64,000 nucleotides of DNA, taken from NCBI RefSeq assembly GCF_016908145.1, contig NZ_JAFBDI010000003.1, positions 1-64,000 on the forward strand. Direction: 5' to 3'. The notes beneath the pieces are model-generated. The model saw only the letters and a program-made list of their open reading frames with translations, had not been told where the DNA came from and searched no databases. The position numbers and the translations under genes were made by a program. This document shows, piece after piece, positions 35,142-44,592 of the stretch; positions within the stretch are counted from its first letter, which is position 1, and every line of letters starts with the position of its first letter. This DNA is from Marinitoga litoralis. Lineage in GTDB: Bacteria > Thermotogota > Thermotogae > Petrotogales > Petrotogaceae.

Positions 35142-36485
35142 TTATAATTTTTTAATAGCTTGAGTTGCTGCAACTAAATCAATATCCCAAACAGGTGAAA
35201 ATGGTGGAGAATATGCTAAGTCCATATTCCTTAACATTTCAACTGTTCCATTGTTATATATTAATGAAGTTATTACATTCAATCTTGGGTGTATCTCTCC
35301 GCCAATAAATTGAGCTCCTAATATCCTACCGCTTTCTTTTTCAAAAACTAATTTCATTTTAATTTTTTTTGATCCCCTATAATAATGAGCTCTACTTCCT
35401 GATTTAATATATACGGAATCAGCATTAAACCCTTTGTTGATTGCTTCTTTTAATGTTAATCCAGTTTTTGCATATTCAATATCTTCAAATTTGGTAATTA
35501 ATGAACCAACTACTCCAATAAACGAATCATTTCCACCTGCTATATTTTTACCTGCTATTCTTCCTTGCTTATTTGCTGTTGTTCCAAGAGGAATATATAC
35601 ATTTTCTTTTGTAATATAATGATTTACTGTTGCACAATCTCCTGCAGAATATACATCATTTATATTTGTTTCCATTTTTTCATTAACAATAACAGCTCCA
35701 TTTTTAGCCATGTTTAATCCTTTATCTTTTAAAAACTCTGTATTAGGTTTTACTCCAATAGCAACAATTACCATATCAGCTGTATATTCTTCATTATCAG
35801 TTATTACTTTGAATGATCCATTATCCTTTATTATATCTTTTGCAAAAGTATTAAATACTAAAGTAACTCCTTTTTCTTGTAAAGCATTAACAAATTCTTC
35901 GTGAATTTCTGGTTCAATATTTCCTAACAAATGATCGGTACCTTCAATTATTGTAATATCAATATTATGAGTTTTTAATGCTTCAGCAGTTTCAATACCA
36001 ATAAACCCACCACCGATTACAATTGCTTTTTTGGGATTGTGAGAATTAATGTAATTTAATATATTTTTTGCATCATCAGGATTTCTTAATTTGAAAATCC
36101 CATCTTCACCCCATGCTGTAAAATGTGGAATTACTGGTGAAGCCCCAGTAGATATAACTAGCTTATCATACTTAACTTCTTTTTCTCCAGCTTCATTTTT
36201 TATATAAACAATTTTATTTTCAAAGTCAATATCATATACTTCGTTATTAACAAAAACATCAGCACCTTTTTTTTCTTTAAAAATTTCAGGAGTTAAAGCT
36301 ATTACAGATTCTGGAGACTTAACATCACCACTTATAACATATGGAAGGCCACATCCACCATATGAAATATATGGTTCTTTTTGAAAAATTGCAATTTTTA
36401 AATCTTTATTAATTCTTTTTGCACTCGCAGCAGCACTTGTTCCTGCAGCAACTCCACCAATAATAACTACATCATATTTTTCCAT
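35142..36485 (-). CDS. CoA-disulfide reductase / NADH oxidase-family flavoprotein
   Basis: FAD-dependent pyridine nucleotide-disulfide oxidoreductase, 447 residues. FAD motif VVIIGGVAAGTSAA, single redox Cys 45 in SYGGCGLPY (the CoADR/NOX type rather than a CxxxxC), NAD(P) motif AIVIGGGFIGIETAE near 165 and DVYSAGDCATV near 280. Family members reduce CoA disulfide, oxygen, or sulfur/polysulfide via CoA. In a sulfur-reducing thermophile lineage a polysulfide or oxygen-detoxification role is plausible. No rhodanese domain is fused. Strong GGAGGTG ribosome site; monocistronic. Confidence 0.88.
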   Translation of the reverse strand: MEKYDVVIIGGVAAGTSAAASAKRINKDLKIAIFQKEPYISYGGCGLPYVISGDVKSPESVIALTPEIFKEKKGADVFVNNEVYDIDFENKIVYIKNEAGEKEVKYDKLVISTGASPVIPHFTAWGEDGIFKLRNPDDAKNILNYINSHNPKKAIVIGGGFIGIETAEALKTHNIDITIIEGTDHLLGNIEPEIHEEFVNALQEKGVTLVFNTFAKDIIKDNGSFKVITDNEEYTADMVIVAIGVKPNTEFLKDKGLNMAKNGAVIVNEKMETNINDVYSAGDCATVNHYITKENVYIPLGTTANKQGRIAGKNIAGGNDSFIGVVGSLITKFEDIEYAKTGLTLKEAINKGFNADSVYIKSGSRAHYYRGSKKIKMKLVFEKESGRILGAQFIGGEIHPRLNVITSLIYNNGTVEMLRNMDLAYSPPFSPVWDIDLVAATQAIKKL

Positions 36486-36553
36486 GAAAACACCTCCGAA
36501 ATATTTTATTAATAATATCTATTGATTATTAACATAAATTTTAAAAATAAATG

Positions 36554-36568
36554 GAGCTCAGCTCCACT
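36554..36568 (-). terminator. terminator after the small membrane protein gene
   Basis: TGGAGCT-C-AGCTCCA stem, followed on the minus strand by TTTATTTTT. It lies 23 bases beyond the leftward stop at 36591. Confidence 0.65.
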
Positions 36569-36590
36569 ATAATAATTCAAAGATAACGAA

Positions 36591-37148
36591 TTACTTTAAT
36601 AAATCATAATAGGATAATAATGATAAGAATATTGAATAGGTAATATATATAATACTAGGAATATAGAAAATCTGATTTTTTCCTAATGAAGTATTACCAA
36701 ACAAGGAAGTGCCAAACCATTGAATCCCATTTTTAAAAATGATATATATAATTGCAAAAATCATTATTAAAGAAATAAAAAACTTAATGACTGCTGTTAT
36801 TCTAGTTATTTTTAAATACCCTTTAAGATAATAAATAGCATTTAATTGTTCAGTTAGGCTATATATAAAAAATAATGAACCAATAATTATTAAATAAAAA
36901 ACATCCAAAGTAAATTGATTACCAAGCATGCTTTGTATTAAGGGTTTTTGAAAATTAATAAAAATAACGACGGATAATAATATTAATGATATTAAAAAAT
37001 TAAAACTAGAAAAAACAATTTTTAACCATCCTAATCCAGCGTTTCCTGGTTCAATAGTTTCTTTTTGTTCATTAAAAACATGTTCTTTTCTATTTTTAAT
37101 TATATTTTTCCTTCTTCTCTCGTCGTGATGAATTTTTAACGTGGCCAT
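36591..37148 (-). CDS. four-segment membrane protein, unknown
   Basis: Not recognised. 185 residues: an N-terminal cytosolic stretch of about 40 residues, very basic (HHDERRRKNIIKNRKEH), then four predicted membrane segments at roughly 45-65, 80-98, 108-132 and 155-180. No catalytic motif. It starts 1 base after the macrodomain gene with a GGAGG site, so both are surely co-expressed. Possibly a small integral membrane partner of that protein or of the permease upstream. Confidence 0.75.
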   Translation of the reverse strand: MATLKIHHDERRRKNIIKNRKEHVFNEQKETIEPGNAGLGWLKIVFSSFNFLISLILLSVVIFINFQKPLIQSMLGNQFTLDVFYLIIIGSLFFIYSLTEQLNAIYYLKGYLKITRITAVIKFFISLIMIFAIIYIIFKNGIQWFGTSLFGNTSLGKNQIFYIPSIIYITYSIFLSLLSYYDLLK

Positions 37149-37149
37149 A

Positions 37150-37695
37150 TTATCCTCCTATTATTTCTTTGAACAATAATGCTTTGTTTTTGTCTAATAA
37201 ACAGAATCTTATTTCTTTTATATTTTTTGATATTTTTGAAAAATCTTCAACAGCTAAATAATAAACCTTACATGCCTTATCAAAAGGATATCCAAATATA
37301 CCAGAACTAATTGCAGGAAAAGATATTGAATTTAAATTTAATTCATCAGCTTTTTTTAATGAGTTTATTATCGCATTATATAATATATTTTCTTCGTTAT
37401 CTTTTCCTCCATGCCAAACAGGACCTACTGCATGAATAATATATTTAGCTTTTAAGTTTCCCCCCGAAGTAATACCAACTTGTCCAGGTTTTATTATACC
37501 ATTCTTTTTAATATATTCATCACTTTCTTTTTGGATGGTATATCCACCAGCTCTTACAATTGCTGCAGCTACACCACCACCATGTGATAAGTATGAATTG
37601 GCTGCGTTTACAATAGCATCAACATTTTCCTTTGTAATATCACCAATGACTATTTTAAAGGTTAAATCATTGATTCTTTTTTCAAAAATAGTCAT
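37150..37695 (-). CDS. macrodomain protein (ADP-ribose-binding, MacroD/YmdB-like)
   Basis: 181-residue single macrodomain. The signature GDITKENVDAIVNAAN (about 18-33) and HGGGVAAAIVRAGG binding loop, then the HAVGP and PAISSGIFGYP motifs, are all intact, matching O-acetyl-ADP-ribose/ADP-ribosyl-aspartate hydrolases. It acts in the cytosol on ADP-ribosylated products. No ADP-ribosyltransferase or sirtuin is nearby. It lies 29 bases after the permease stop and 1 base before the membrane protein gene. Confidence 0.93.
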   Translation of the reverse strand: MTIFEKRINDLTFKIVIGDITKENVDAIVNAANSYLSHGGGVAAAIVRAGGYTIQKESDEYIKKNGIIKPGQVGITSGGNLKAKYIIHAVGPVWHGGKDNEENILYNAIINSLKKADELNLNSISFPAISSGIFGYPFDKACKVYYLAVEDFSKISKNIKEIRFCLLDKNKALLFKEIIGG

Positions 37696-37724
37696 AATAT
37701 CATCTCCATATATAATATAAACTA

Positions 37725-38990
37725 TTATATAAATAATATATACAATGAACCTAGTATAAGAGGGATTAAAACTGTTATAAATGAGTTTTTCATATATTCT
37801 TTAAATGATATAGTCTTATTGTAGTTCTTTTCTAATAACGATACTCCTACTATATTTTGAACAGCTCCTAATGGAGTTAAATTAGTACCTAAATTAGCTC
37901 CTATAGCATAAGCATACCATAGTTCAAATGGAGCTCCATTTATAATCAATAATTTAATAACAGGAGCTAAAATCAATGTTCCTGGTACAGCACTTAAAAA
38001 CGGAATTGTGAATGCAGAAATCCACATTATTACTAACATTAATATTATAGGAGTTCCTAATAATGGGTTAAATAAGTGGGCTATTACTTGGGTAACACCT
38101 ATTTCTTCTAATGAAAAAGCTATTGTAAATAATCCACCATAAAAAAACATAGTATCCCAATCAAGATCTTTAGACATACTTTCAAAATCTTTTTGAGATA
38201 AAAGCATTAAAATTAAGGCGCCAGCTAAGGCTATTAATGCGAGATCAATATTTATTACAGAGTGTAGCATAAATCCAACAAGTACAAATACAAAAACAAT
38301 AACCCCTTTATACATTAGTGATTTGTTTTCGATAGCTTTTTCTGGATCAATATCAGATAAGGTTTTCAATTTTTCATTAAATTCTTTAATATTGAATTTA
38401 TTTGAAAATTTAAATATTAATATTACAGATATAAATGATAATGCTGTAATAGGCAACATAGTATTGAGGAATTTTGCAAAGTCTAAGTTTCCTATAGATC
38501 CTAAAACAATATTCAAAGGACTACCAATTAGAGTACTCATACCACCAATATTATCAATTGTAATTGTTAATAACATTAATGGAGTAGGATTAATTTCCAA
38601 TGTATCAGCTAATAAAAATATTATAGGAGCCATTAGCATTATAGTTATTAAATTATCTAAAAAGGCGGAAAACAAAGCAACAAGAATCATAATAAGAATT
38701 AACACTACCCAAAACTTATATCGACTTATTTTTATTGCATTTATAGCAGTAAAAGTAAAAAAACCACTTTCTTTTAGAATTTCTACAATAATCATCATAC
38801 CAAGCAAAATACCCAACGTTTCGAAACTAACTATTCTGCCTATATTATCAAATTCTAAGCCTTCAACGGGTTTTAAAATAAACAATAATATACCAAAAAA
38901 GAAAGTGATAATGGACTTTTTAACTCTTCTAGCAAAAATAATAAAATAGTAAGCAATAATGGTTATACCAAAAACTATAAGCTCTGACAT
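37725..38990 (-). CDS. ArsB/NhaD-superfamily ion transporter permease
   Basis: 421 residues, about 11-12 membrane segments. Family features include LGMMIIVEILKESGFF, SAFLDNLITIMLMAPI and the NIGGMSTLIGSPLNIVLG loop, with a second AVPGTLILAPV and GANLGTNLTPLG half. These mark the ion transporter (ArsB/NhaD/CitMHS, SLC13-related) superfamily; the ion or anion moved is not decidable. A GGAGGCGG site precedes the ATG. It is first in a leftward three-gene group with the macrodomain and small membrane proteins. The 199-base gap to clpC must hold divergent promoters, but I found no convincing -35/-10 pair for this gene. Confidence 0.87.
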   Translation of the reverse strand: MSELIVFGITIIAYYFIIFARRVKKSIITFFFGILLFILKPVEGLEFDNIGRIVSFETLGILLGMMIIVEILKESGFFTFTAINAIKISRYKFWVVLILIMILVALFSAFLDNLITIMLMAPIIFLLADTLEINPTPLMLLTITIDNIGGMSTLIGSPLNIVLGSIGNLDFAKFLNTMLPITALSFISVILIFKFSNKFNIKEFNEKLKTLSDIDPEKAIENKSLMYKGVIVFVFVLVGFMLHSVINIDLALIALAGALILMLLSQKDFESMSKDLDWDTMFFYGGLFTIAFSLEEIGVTQVIAHLFNPLLGTPIILMLVIMWISAFTIPFLSAVPGTLILAPVIKLLIINGAPFELWYAYAIGANLGTNLTPLGAVQNIVGVSLLEKNYNKTISFKEYMKNSFITVLIPLILGSLYILFI

Positions 38991-39189
38991 AAGACCGCCT
39001 CCAATTAGATATTTTCTACTTAATTAAACTCCTTTTCTTTAAATTTCTCTTGAAAAGTATTTTAATTTTTTAAAAATATTTCATCTCGTTTAAAGTTGTA
39101 TTGTGATGAATTTCAAGTTTATTTTTAAAAAAAATCTTCTTAATTTAATGAAAATGTGTTAAAATAAATATGTAAATGGAGGTGATAAT

Positions 39190-41688
39190 ATGTTCGATAA
39201 CTTTACAGATAGAGCAGCAAAGGTATTTATTGAAGCACAAAATGAAGCTAGATATATGGGGCATCCATATGTTGGAACTGAACACTTATTATTAGGACTA
39301 TTAAAGGTAAATGGTAAATATTTATCTCAAATCTTTTCATATTATAACATAACGTATGGAAAAATAAAAACTGAAATAACCAATATAGTTGGCGTAAATG
39401 CTACACAAAATATTGTTGGCGCGTCACCACAACCTACTCCTAGAGCAAAAAGAATCATTGAATTAGCATATGATGAATCAGAGATTTTAGGTACATCTCA
39501 AATTGATGCAGAACATTTGCTTCTTGGAATATGTAGGGAAGGTGAAGGTATAGCTGCTCATGTATTGAGACGTTTAGGGATTAATCTTGTAGAAATGAGA
39601 AAAAAACTTTCTGATTTAATGTTGAATAAAGGCGAAGGTACATCTGAAATTGAATCTTTTAAAGAAGAAGATGAAGAAAGAATAAGGCAAAAACAAAATG
39701 CTTTAAAACAATTAGAAGGATATGGAACAGATTTAACAGAAAAAGCAGCTAAAGATGAGCTAGATCCTGTTATTGGAAGAGATGTTGAAATTAGAAGAGT
39801 AATGGAAATATTATCCAGAAGAAAAAAGAATAATCCAGTTTTAATTGGAGAAGCTGGAGTTGGTAAAAGTGCTATTGTTGAAGGGTTAGCTGAAAGAATT
39901 GTAAATGGCGATGTTCCAGAAGTACTAAAGGATAAATGTATTTTTTCTCTTGATCTAACTTCATTGGTAGCGGGAACTAAATATCGTGGTGAATTTGAAA
40001 AAAGAATGAAAAAGTTAATGCAAGTACTTGAAAAAAATAAAGACATAATATTATTTGTAGATGAATTGCATATGATAGTAGAAGCAGGTGCAGCCGAAGG
40101 TTCATCCATGGATGCCGCAAATGTTTTAAAGCCTGCATTAGCCAATGGAGATATTACAATAATCGGCGCAACCACTCCATCAGAGTATAGAAAGTTTATT
40201 GAAAAAGACCCTGCTCTTGAAAGAAGATTCCAAAAAATATATGTAAACGAACCATCATATGAAGAAGCAATAGAAATATTAAAAGGTATAAAAACCAAAT
40301 ATGAAGAACATCATAAGGTTGAATATACAAATGATGCTATAGAAGCTGCTGTTAATTTATCATTAAGATATATAACAGATAGATTTTTACCAGATAAAGC
40401 GGTTGATTTAATAGATGAAGCAGGTGCTAGAGCAAGATTAAAAGCATTAACATTACCTGCAAATCTAAAAAAGTTATTAAATAAAATAGAGGAATTAGAA
40501 GAACAAAAAGAAAATATGATCAGAAATAATGATTTTACTAAAGTAGATGAAATAAAAACTGAAATAAATAAATTAAAAGAAAAATATTCAAAAAAATATG
40601 CAGAATGGCGTGAGAAAGCAGAAAAAGAAATAATTGAAATTACAGAAGAACATATATCTGAAGTTGTCTCTGATTGGACTGGAGTTCCATTGAAAAAATT
40701 AGAAATGTCAGAAATGGAAAGATTACTTAATCTTGAAGCAGTTCTGCATGAAAGGGTTATTGGACAAGATGATGCAATTAAAGCAGTAGCAAAAGCAATA
40801 AGACGTGCAAGAAGTGGAATAAAGGATCCAAGAAGGCCAACAGGAGTATTTTTATTCTTAGGTCCAACCGGTGTTGGAAAAACTGAATTAGCAAAAACTA
40901 TAGCTGAATATTTATTTGGTGATGAAAAAGCATTAGTAAGAATCGATATGTCAGAATATATGGAAAAATTTAATGTATCTAGATTAGTAGGTGCACCTCC
41001 AGGATATGTAGGATATGATGAGGGAGGACAATTAACTGAAGCAGTTAGAAGAAGACCATATTCTGTAATTTTACTTGATGAAATTGAAAAAGCACACCCA
41101 GATGTATATAATATTTTACTTCAAATAATGGATGATGGAAGATTAACAGATTCACAAGGAAGAGTAGTAGACTTTAGAAATTCTATTATCATTATGACAA
41201 GTAATTTGGGTAGTGAAGTTATTAATAAGACTAAGAGATTTATGGGATTTGTAGATGAAGAAACGGAAGAAAGTAAATATAAGGAAATAAAGCAATCTGT
41301 TATGGAAGAAGTAAAAAAAGCATTTAAACCAGAATTTTTAAATAGATTAGATGAAATGGTAGTTTTCCATTCATTAACTAAGAATGATATGAAAGAAATA
41401 ATAAAAATCCAATTAAATGATTTAGAGAAAAGATTAAAGGAAAAAGATTTACATATAAGATTAAAGGATGAAGCAGTTGATTTTCTTATTGAAAAAGGGT
41501 TTGATCCGATTTTTGGTGCTAGACCATTAAAAAGAGCTATTCAAAGATATTTAGAAGATCCTTTAGCAGAAGAAATATTAAAAGGTAGATTTAAAGAAGG
41601 AGATAAAGTAATTATTGAAGTGAAAAAAGGAAATATATATTTTAAAAAAGGAAGAACTACGGCTAAACAAAAGCAGAAGGTGCTATAA
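39190..41688 (+). CDS. clpC: Clp protease ATPase subunit ClpC
   Basis: AAA+ unfoldase that feeds ClpP or refolds proteins; 832 residues. Double Clp_N repeats (1-145), first ATPase module with GEAGVGKSAIVEGLA, a UVR-type middle segment (IEELEEQKENMIRNNDF), second module with GPTGVGKTELAKTIAEYLFG, and a C-terminal D2-small domain. The UVR-type segment and length mark ClpC rather than ClpB. A TAAAAT (39160-39165) lies 24 bases upstream without a good -35; no CtsR or CIRCE operator was seen. ClpC opens the operon clpC-radA-disA-smpB. Confidence 0.95.
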   Translation: MFDNFTDRAAKVFIEAQNEARYMGHPYVGTEHLLLGLLKVNGKYLSQIFSYYNITYGKIKTEITNIVGVNATQNIVGASPQPTPRAKRIIELAYDESEILGTSQIDAEHLLLGICREGEGIAAHVLRRLGINLVEMRKKLSDLMLNKGEGTSEIESFKEEDEERIRQKQNALKQLEGYGTDLTEKAAKDELDPVIGRDVEIRRVMEILSRRKKNNPVLIGEAGVGKSAIVEGLAERIVNGDVPEVLKDKCIFSLDLTSLVAGTKYRGEFEKRMKKLMQVLEKNKDIILFVDELHMIVEAGAAEGSSMDAANVLKPALANGDITIIGATTPSEYRKFIEKDPALERRFQKIYVNEPSYEEAIEILKGIKTKYEEHHKVEYTNDAIEAAVNLSLRYITDRFLPDKAVDLIDEAGARARLKALTLPANLKKLLNKIEELEEQKENMIRNNDFTKVDEIKTEINKLKEKYSKKYAEWREKAEKEIIEITEEHISEVVSDWTGVPLKKLEMSEMERLLNLEAVLHERVIGQDDAIKAVAKAIRRARSGIKDPRRPTGVFLFLGPTGVGKTELAKTIAEYLFGDEKALVRIDMSEYMEKFNVSRLVGAPPGYVGYDEGGQLTEAVRRRPYSVILLDEIEKAHPDVYNILLQIMDDGRLTDSQGRVVDFRNSIIIMTSNLGSEVINKTKRFMGFVDEETEESKYKEIKQSVMEEVKKAFKPEFLNRLDEMVVFHSLTKNDMKEIIKIQLNDLEKRLKEKDLHIRLKDEAVDFLIEKGFDPIFGARPLKRAIQRYLEDPLAEEILKGRFKEGDKVIIEVKKGNIYFKKGRTTAKQKQKVL

Positions 41689-43034
41689 TGGCTAAAAAGA
41701 ATCAAAATTATTTTGTTTGTTCAGATTGTGGATATGAAAGTACAAAATGGTTTGCAAAATGTCCTTCATGTAATGAATGGAATACCGCGGTAGAATATAC
41801 CGCGGATATTTCTAATGATAATACAAATATAAATGTCGAACCTTCAGAAATATTATTTTTAAACGATGAAATTAAAGAACCTATAAAAATTGATACTGGT
41901 TTTAAAGAATTAAACGAAATATTAAAAGGTGGATTAGTAGAAAGTGCAGTATATTTACTTGCCGGTGAGCCCGGTATTGGTAAAAGTACATTTTTAACAC
42001 AATTATCTTCAAATATTGCGGAAAAAAAATCTGTTATATATGTTTCCGGGGAAGAATCTGCTGAACAAGTATTTCAAAGGTTTAAAAGGATAGGATTAAA
42101 GAGTAATAAGAAAAATATAGGATTAGTTTTTGAAAACTCATTAGAAAAATTAATTTCATTAATAGAAAAATTAGATAATATACCTGATATACTATTAATT
42201 GATTCTATACAAACTATAAAATCTTATAATTTTTCTTCTTATGCTGGTAGTGTTTTGCAAGTAAAAGAGGTTACTAGATATTTATCAGAATATTGTAAGA
42301 AAAAGGGGATTACATTAATTATAGTAGGACATGTAACAAAAGATGGATTAATAGCGGGACCTAAAATTTTAGAACATATGGTAGACGCAGTGTTGCAATT
42401 TGAGTTAGAAAAAACTTCCGGACTTAGAATGTTAAGAATATTAAAGAATAGATATGGGCCTACTGATGAAATATTAATGTTTGAAATGACTCAAAAAGGT
42501 TTAAATCCAATATCGGAATATACTCAATATTTTTTAAAAGATTACAAAAATGCATCAGGGAATGTTTTGACTATAGTAAAAGAAGGAAGTAAATTAATAC
42601 CCATAGAAATTCAAGCATTGGTTAGTAAGCCAGTTTATGGTAATCCAAGAAGAGTAACTTCAGGTGCTCCATTAGATAGATTACTAATGATTATTGCTGT
42701 TTTGAGTAAAAGATTAAGATTACCAATTGAGTCTAAAGATATATTCTTAAGCACTGCGGGAGGATTCAAAATATCTGATACATCAAGTGATTTAGCAATT
42801 GCATATGCTTTACTTTCTTCTCTTTTTGATATATCAACTAGTAGCTCAATAATTGTTTTTGGTGAAATTGGACTTGATGGAAATATCAGAAATATACGAG
42901 ACTTAGAAAAAAGAATAGAATTTGCTAATAAACTAGGAATAGAAAAAATTGTAATACCTAATTTTAAAGTAAAATATGACAATGTAATTTCTATATCAAA
43001 TTTAAATGATTTAGTAAAAAAATTTTTCGCATGA
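41688..43034 (+). CDS. radA: DNA repair protein RadA (Sms)
   Basis: Branch-migration helicase-like protein in recombination, 448 residues. N-terminal C4 zinc finger (CSDCG...CPSC), Walker A GEPGIGKST about 92-100, the RadA motif KNRYG (about 251-255) and a Lon-protease-like C-terminal domain. The start overlaps the clpC stop by one base (TAATG). The radA-disA pair with clpC is conserved in Firmicutes; here ctsR, mcsA and mcsB are absent. Confidence 0.95.
   Translation: MAKKNQNYFVCSDCGYESTKWFAKCPSCNEWNTAVEYTADISNDNTNINVEPSEILFLNDEIKEPIKIDTGFKELNEILKGGLVESAVYLLAGEPGIGKSTFLTQLSSNIAEKKSVIYVSGEESAEQVFQRFKRIGLKSNKKNIGLVFENSLEKLISLIEKLDNIPDILLIDSIQTIKSYNFSSYAGSVLQVKEVTRYLSEYCKKKGITLIIVGHVTKDGLIAGPKILEHMVDAVLQFELEKTSGLRMLRILKNRYGPTDEILMFEMTQKGLNPISEYTQYFLKDYKNASGNVLTIVKEGSKLIPIEIQALVSKPVYGNPRRVTSGAPLDRLLMIIAVLSKRLRLPIESKDIFLSTAGGFKISDTSSDLAIAYALLSSLFDISTSSSIIVFGEIGLDGNIRNIRDLEKRIEFANKLGIEKIVIPNFKVKYDNVISISNLNDLVKKFFA
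41785..41805. repeat. G+C-rich perfect hairpin inside radA
   Basis: CCGCGGTA and TACCGCGG flank a GAATA loop, in the linker after the zinc finger. It has two SacII-type CCGCGG sites 16 bases apart, striking in such A+T-rich DNA. No T-run, so not a terminator by the usual rule. Confidence 0.5.
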
Positions 43035-43046
43035 TGGAGTGATAAT

Positions 43047-44138
43047 ATGAAAGAAATATTTATAGAAGTATTAAACTTACTTGCTCCTGGAAAAAAACTT
43101 AGAAATGGTATTGACTTAATAATTTCTGCGAATTTAGGCGCTTTGATATTTTTAACTGATAACGCAGAAGAACATATGAATAATGGTTTAATACAATTAG
43201 GTTTTGTTATAGACGTGGATTTTGAACCAGAAAGATTATATGAATTAGCCAAAATGGATGGGGCAATTGTTTTGAATAAGGATGCTACTAGGATATTATA
43301 TGCAAATGTCCAATTAAACCCTTCAAGTGATATACCAAGTTTTCAAACGGGAATGAGACATAGAACTGCTGAAAGAATGGCTAAACAAACAAATGAAGTA
43401 CTTATTGCTGTATCAAAAAGAAGAAATCAAGTTTCTTTGTATAAGGGGAATTTTAGTAGAGTATTATATCCAGAAACAATTATATTTCCAAGATTAAACC
43501 AAGAAATTTCCGTAGCACAAAGGTATAGACAAACATTTTTTGACCTATTATCAGAAATTAATATTTCTGAAATGGAAAATAGAGTTATATTATATAATGT
43601 AGTAGATGCAATATCAAAAGGTTTTATGACATTAAAAGTAGCAGAAAAAGCAGAAAAATATTTATTAGAATTAGGAGAAGCTGCCGAAAGTTCTAGGTTA
43701 GAAATTAATGAGATAAATAGGATTACACCTAAATATTTAGGGGCTTTAATAATGGACTATTCAAAAAATTTATTGGATTTTCAATATCCACAAGAGGCTT
43801 TAACTTTGTTTGATGGATTTGATACAGAAGACTTTTTAAATATGAAATTAATATCAGAAAAATTAGGATATGAAATAGAAACAGAAAATGATTTGGAAGA
43901 ATATTTTGTTTCGCCTAGAGGGTTTAGATTATTATATTCAACAAGGATTCCATCAATAATCGTTAGAAATGTTGTAGAAACATTTAAAAACTTAGATACC
44001 CTTATGAAAGCTAATATTGATGAGTTAATAAATGTACCAGGGATAGGTAAAAAGCGTGCAGAGAGAATAAGTAGAGCTATAAGAAGGAAAAATGAATTTT
44101 CAGAAAAAATATCATCTGAAGCAGGTGAAAATAAATGA
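43047..44138 (+). CDS. disA: DNA integrity scanning protein, diadenylate cyclase DisA
   Basis: Makes c-di-AMP from two ATP while scanning DNA for branched structures. 363 residues: DAC domain with D71-GA and the R104-HRT motif (both essential), a helical linker, and a C-terminal HhH domain with [14 protein letters not shown] for DNA binding. Octameric in the family. Start preceded by GGAGTGA. Overlaps smpB by 4 bases. No c-di-AMP phosphodiesterase is in the window. Confidence 0.96.
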   Translation: MKEIFIEVLNLLAPGKKLRNGIDLIISANLGALIFLTDNAEEHMNNGLIQLGFVIDVDFEPERLYELAKMDGAIVLNKDATRILYANVQLNPSSDIPSFQTGMRHRTAERMAKQTNEVLIAVSKRRNQVSLYKGNFSRVLYPETIIFPRLNQEISVAQRYRQTFFDLLSEINISEMENRVILYNVVDAISKGFMTLKVAEKAEKYLLELGEAAESSRLEINEINRITPKYLGALIMDYSKNLLDFQYPQEALTLFDGFDTEDFLNMKLISEKLGYEIETENDLEEYFVSPRGFRLLYSTRIPSIIVRNVVETFKNLDTLMKANIDELINVPGIGKKRAERISRAIRRKNEFSEKISSEAGENK

Positions 44139-44584
44139 AGATTATTAATAACAATAAGCAAGCTACATATCAATATCATATTTTAGAAAAATATGAAGCA
44201 GGGATTGAATTAAAAGGTTCTGAAGTTAAATCTTTAAGAGAAGGAAGAGTTAACTTAAAAGATGCTTTTTGTAAAATTGAAAAAGGAGAAATATTTTTAT
44301 ATAACGCACATATTAGTCAATATAAAAATGCTTCATTATTTAATCATGATCCAGAAAGACCAAGAAGATTATTGATGCATAAATATGAGATATTAAAATT
44401 AGATCAAAAAGTAAAAGAAAAAGGATTAACTATTATTCCTTTAAAAATGTATTTTAATGAAAAAGGATTGGCTAAAGTTGAAATAGCATTGGTAAAAGGA
44501 AAGAAATTATATGACAAAAGAGAAGATATTGCTAAAAGAGATATGGAAAGAAGATTGAGAAAAAGCATTAAATATGATATGTGA
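44135..44584 (+). CDS. smpB: SsrA-binding protein SmpB
   Basis: 149-residue partner of tmRNA in ribosome rescue. It shows [32 protein letters not shown] near the N terminus and a C-terminal basic tail ([13 protein letters not shown]) that enters the mRNA channel. The ATG overlaps the disA stop. It completes the trans-translation pair with the tmRNA at 9712, about 34 kb away. Confidence 0.96.
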   Translation: MKIINNNKQATYQYHILEKYEAGIELKGSEVKSLREGRVNLKDAFCKIEKGEIFLYNAHISQYKNASLFNHDPERPRRLLMHKYEILKLDQKVKEKGLTIIPLKMYFNEKGLAKVEIALVKGKKLYDKREDIAKRDMERRLRKSIKYDM

Positions 44585-44592
44585 GGTGTAAT

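Noticed and set aside
38323-38949. 208-codon rightward ORF opposite the permease
   Set aside because: Low-complexity Ile/Asn-rich translation without motif or ribosome site; shadow of the clear membrane protein gene on the other strand.
38991-39189. CIRCE or CtsR operator before clpC
   Set aside because: No inverted repeat of the CIRCE type and no GGTCAAA tandem heptads are visible; only a TAAAAT box near 39160.
39558-40298. 246-codon leftward ORF opposite clpC
   Set aside because: Ser/Phe-rich antisense translation of a strongly conserved ATPase region; no start signal or family motif.
42635-43252. 205-codon leftward ORF across radA and disA
   Set aside because: Spans the junction of two well-identified genes on the other strand; no ribosome site.
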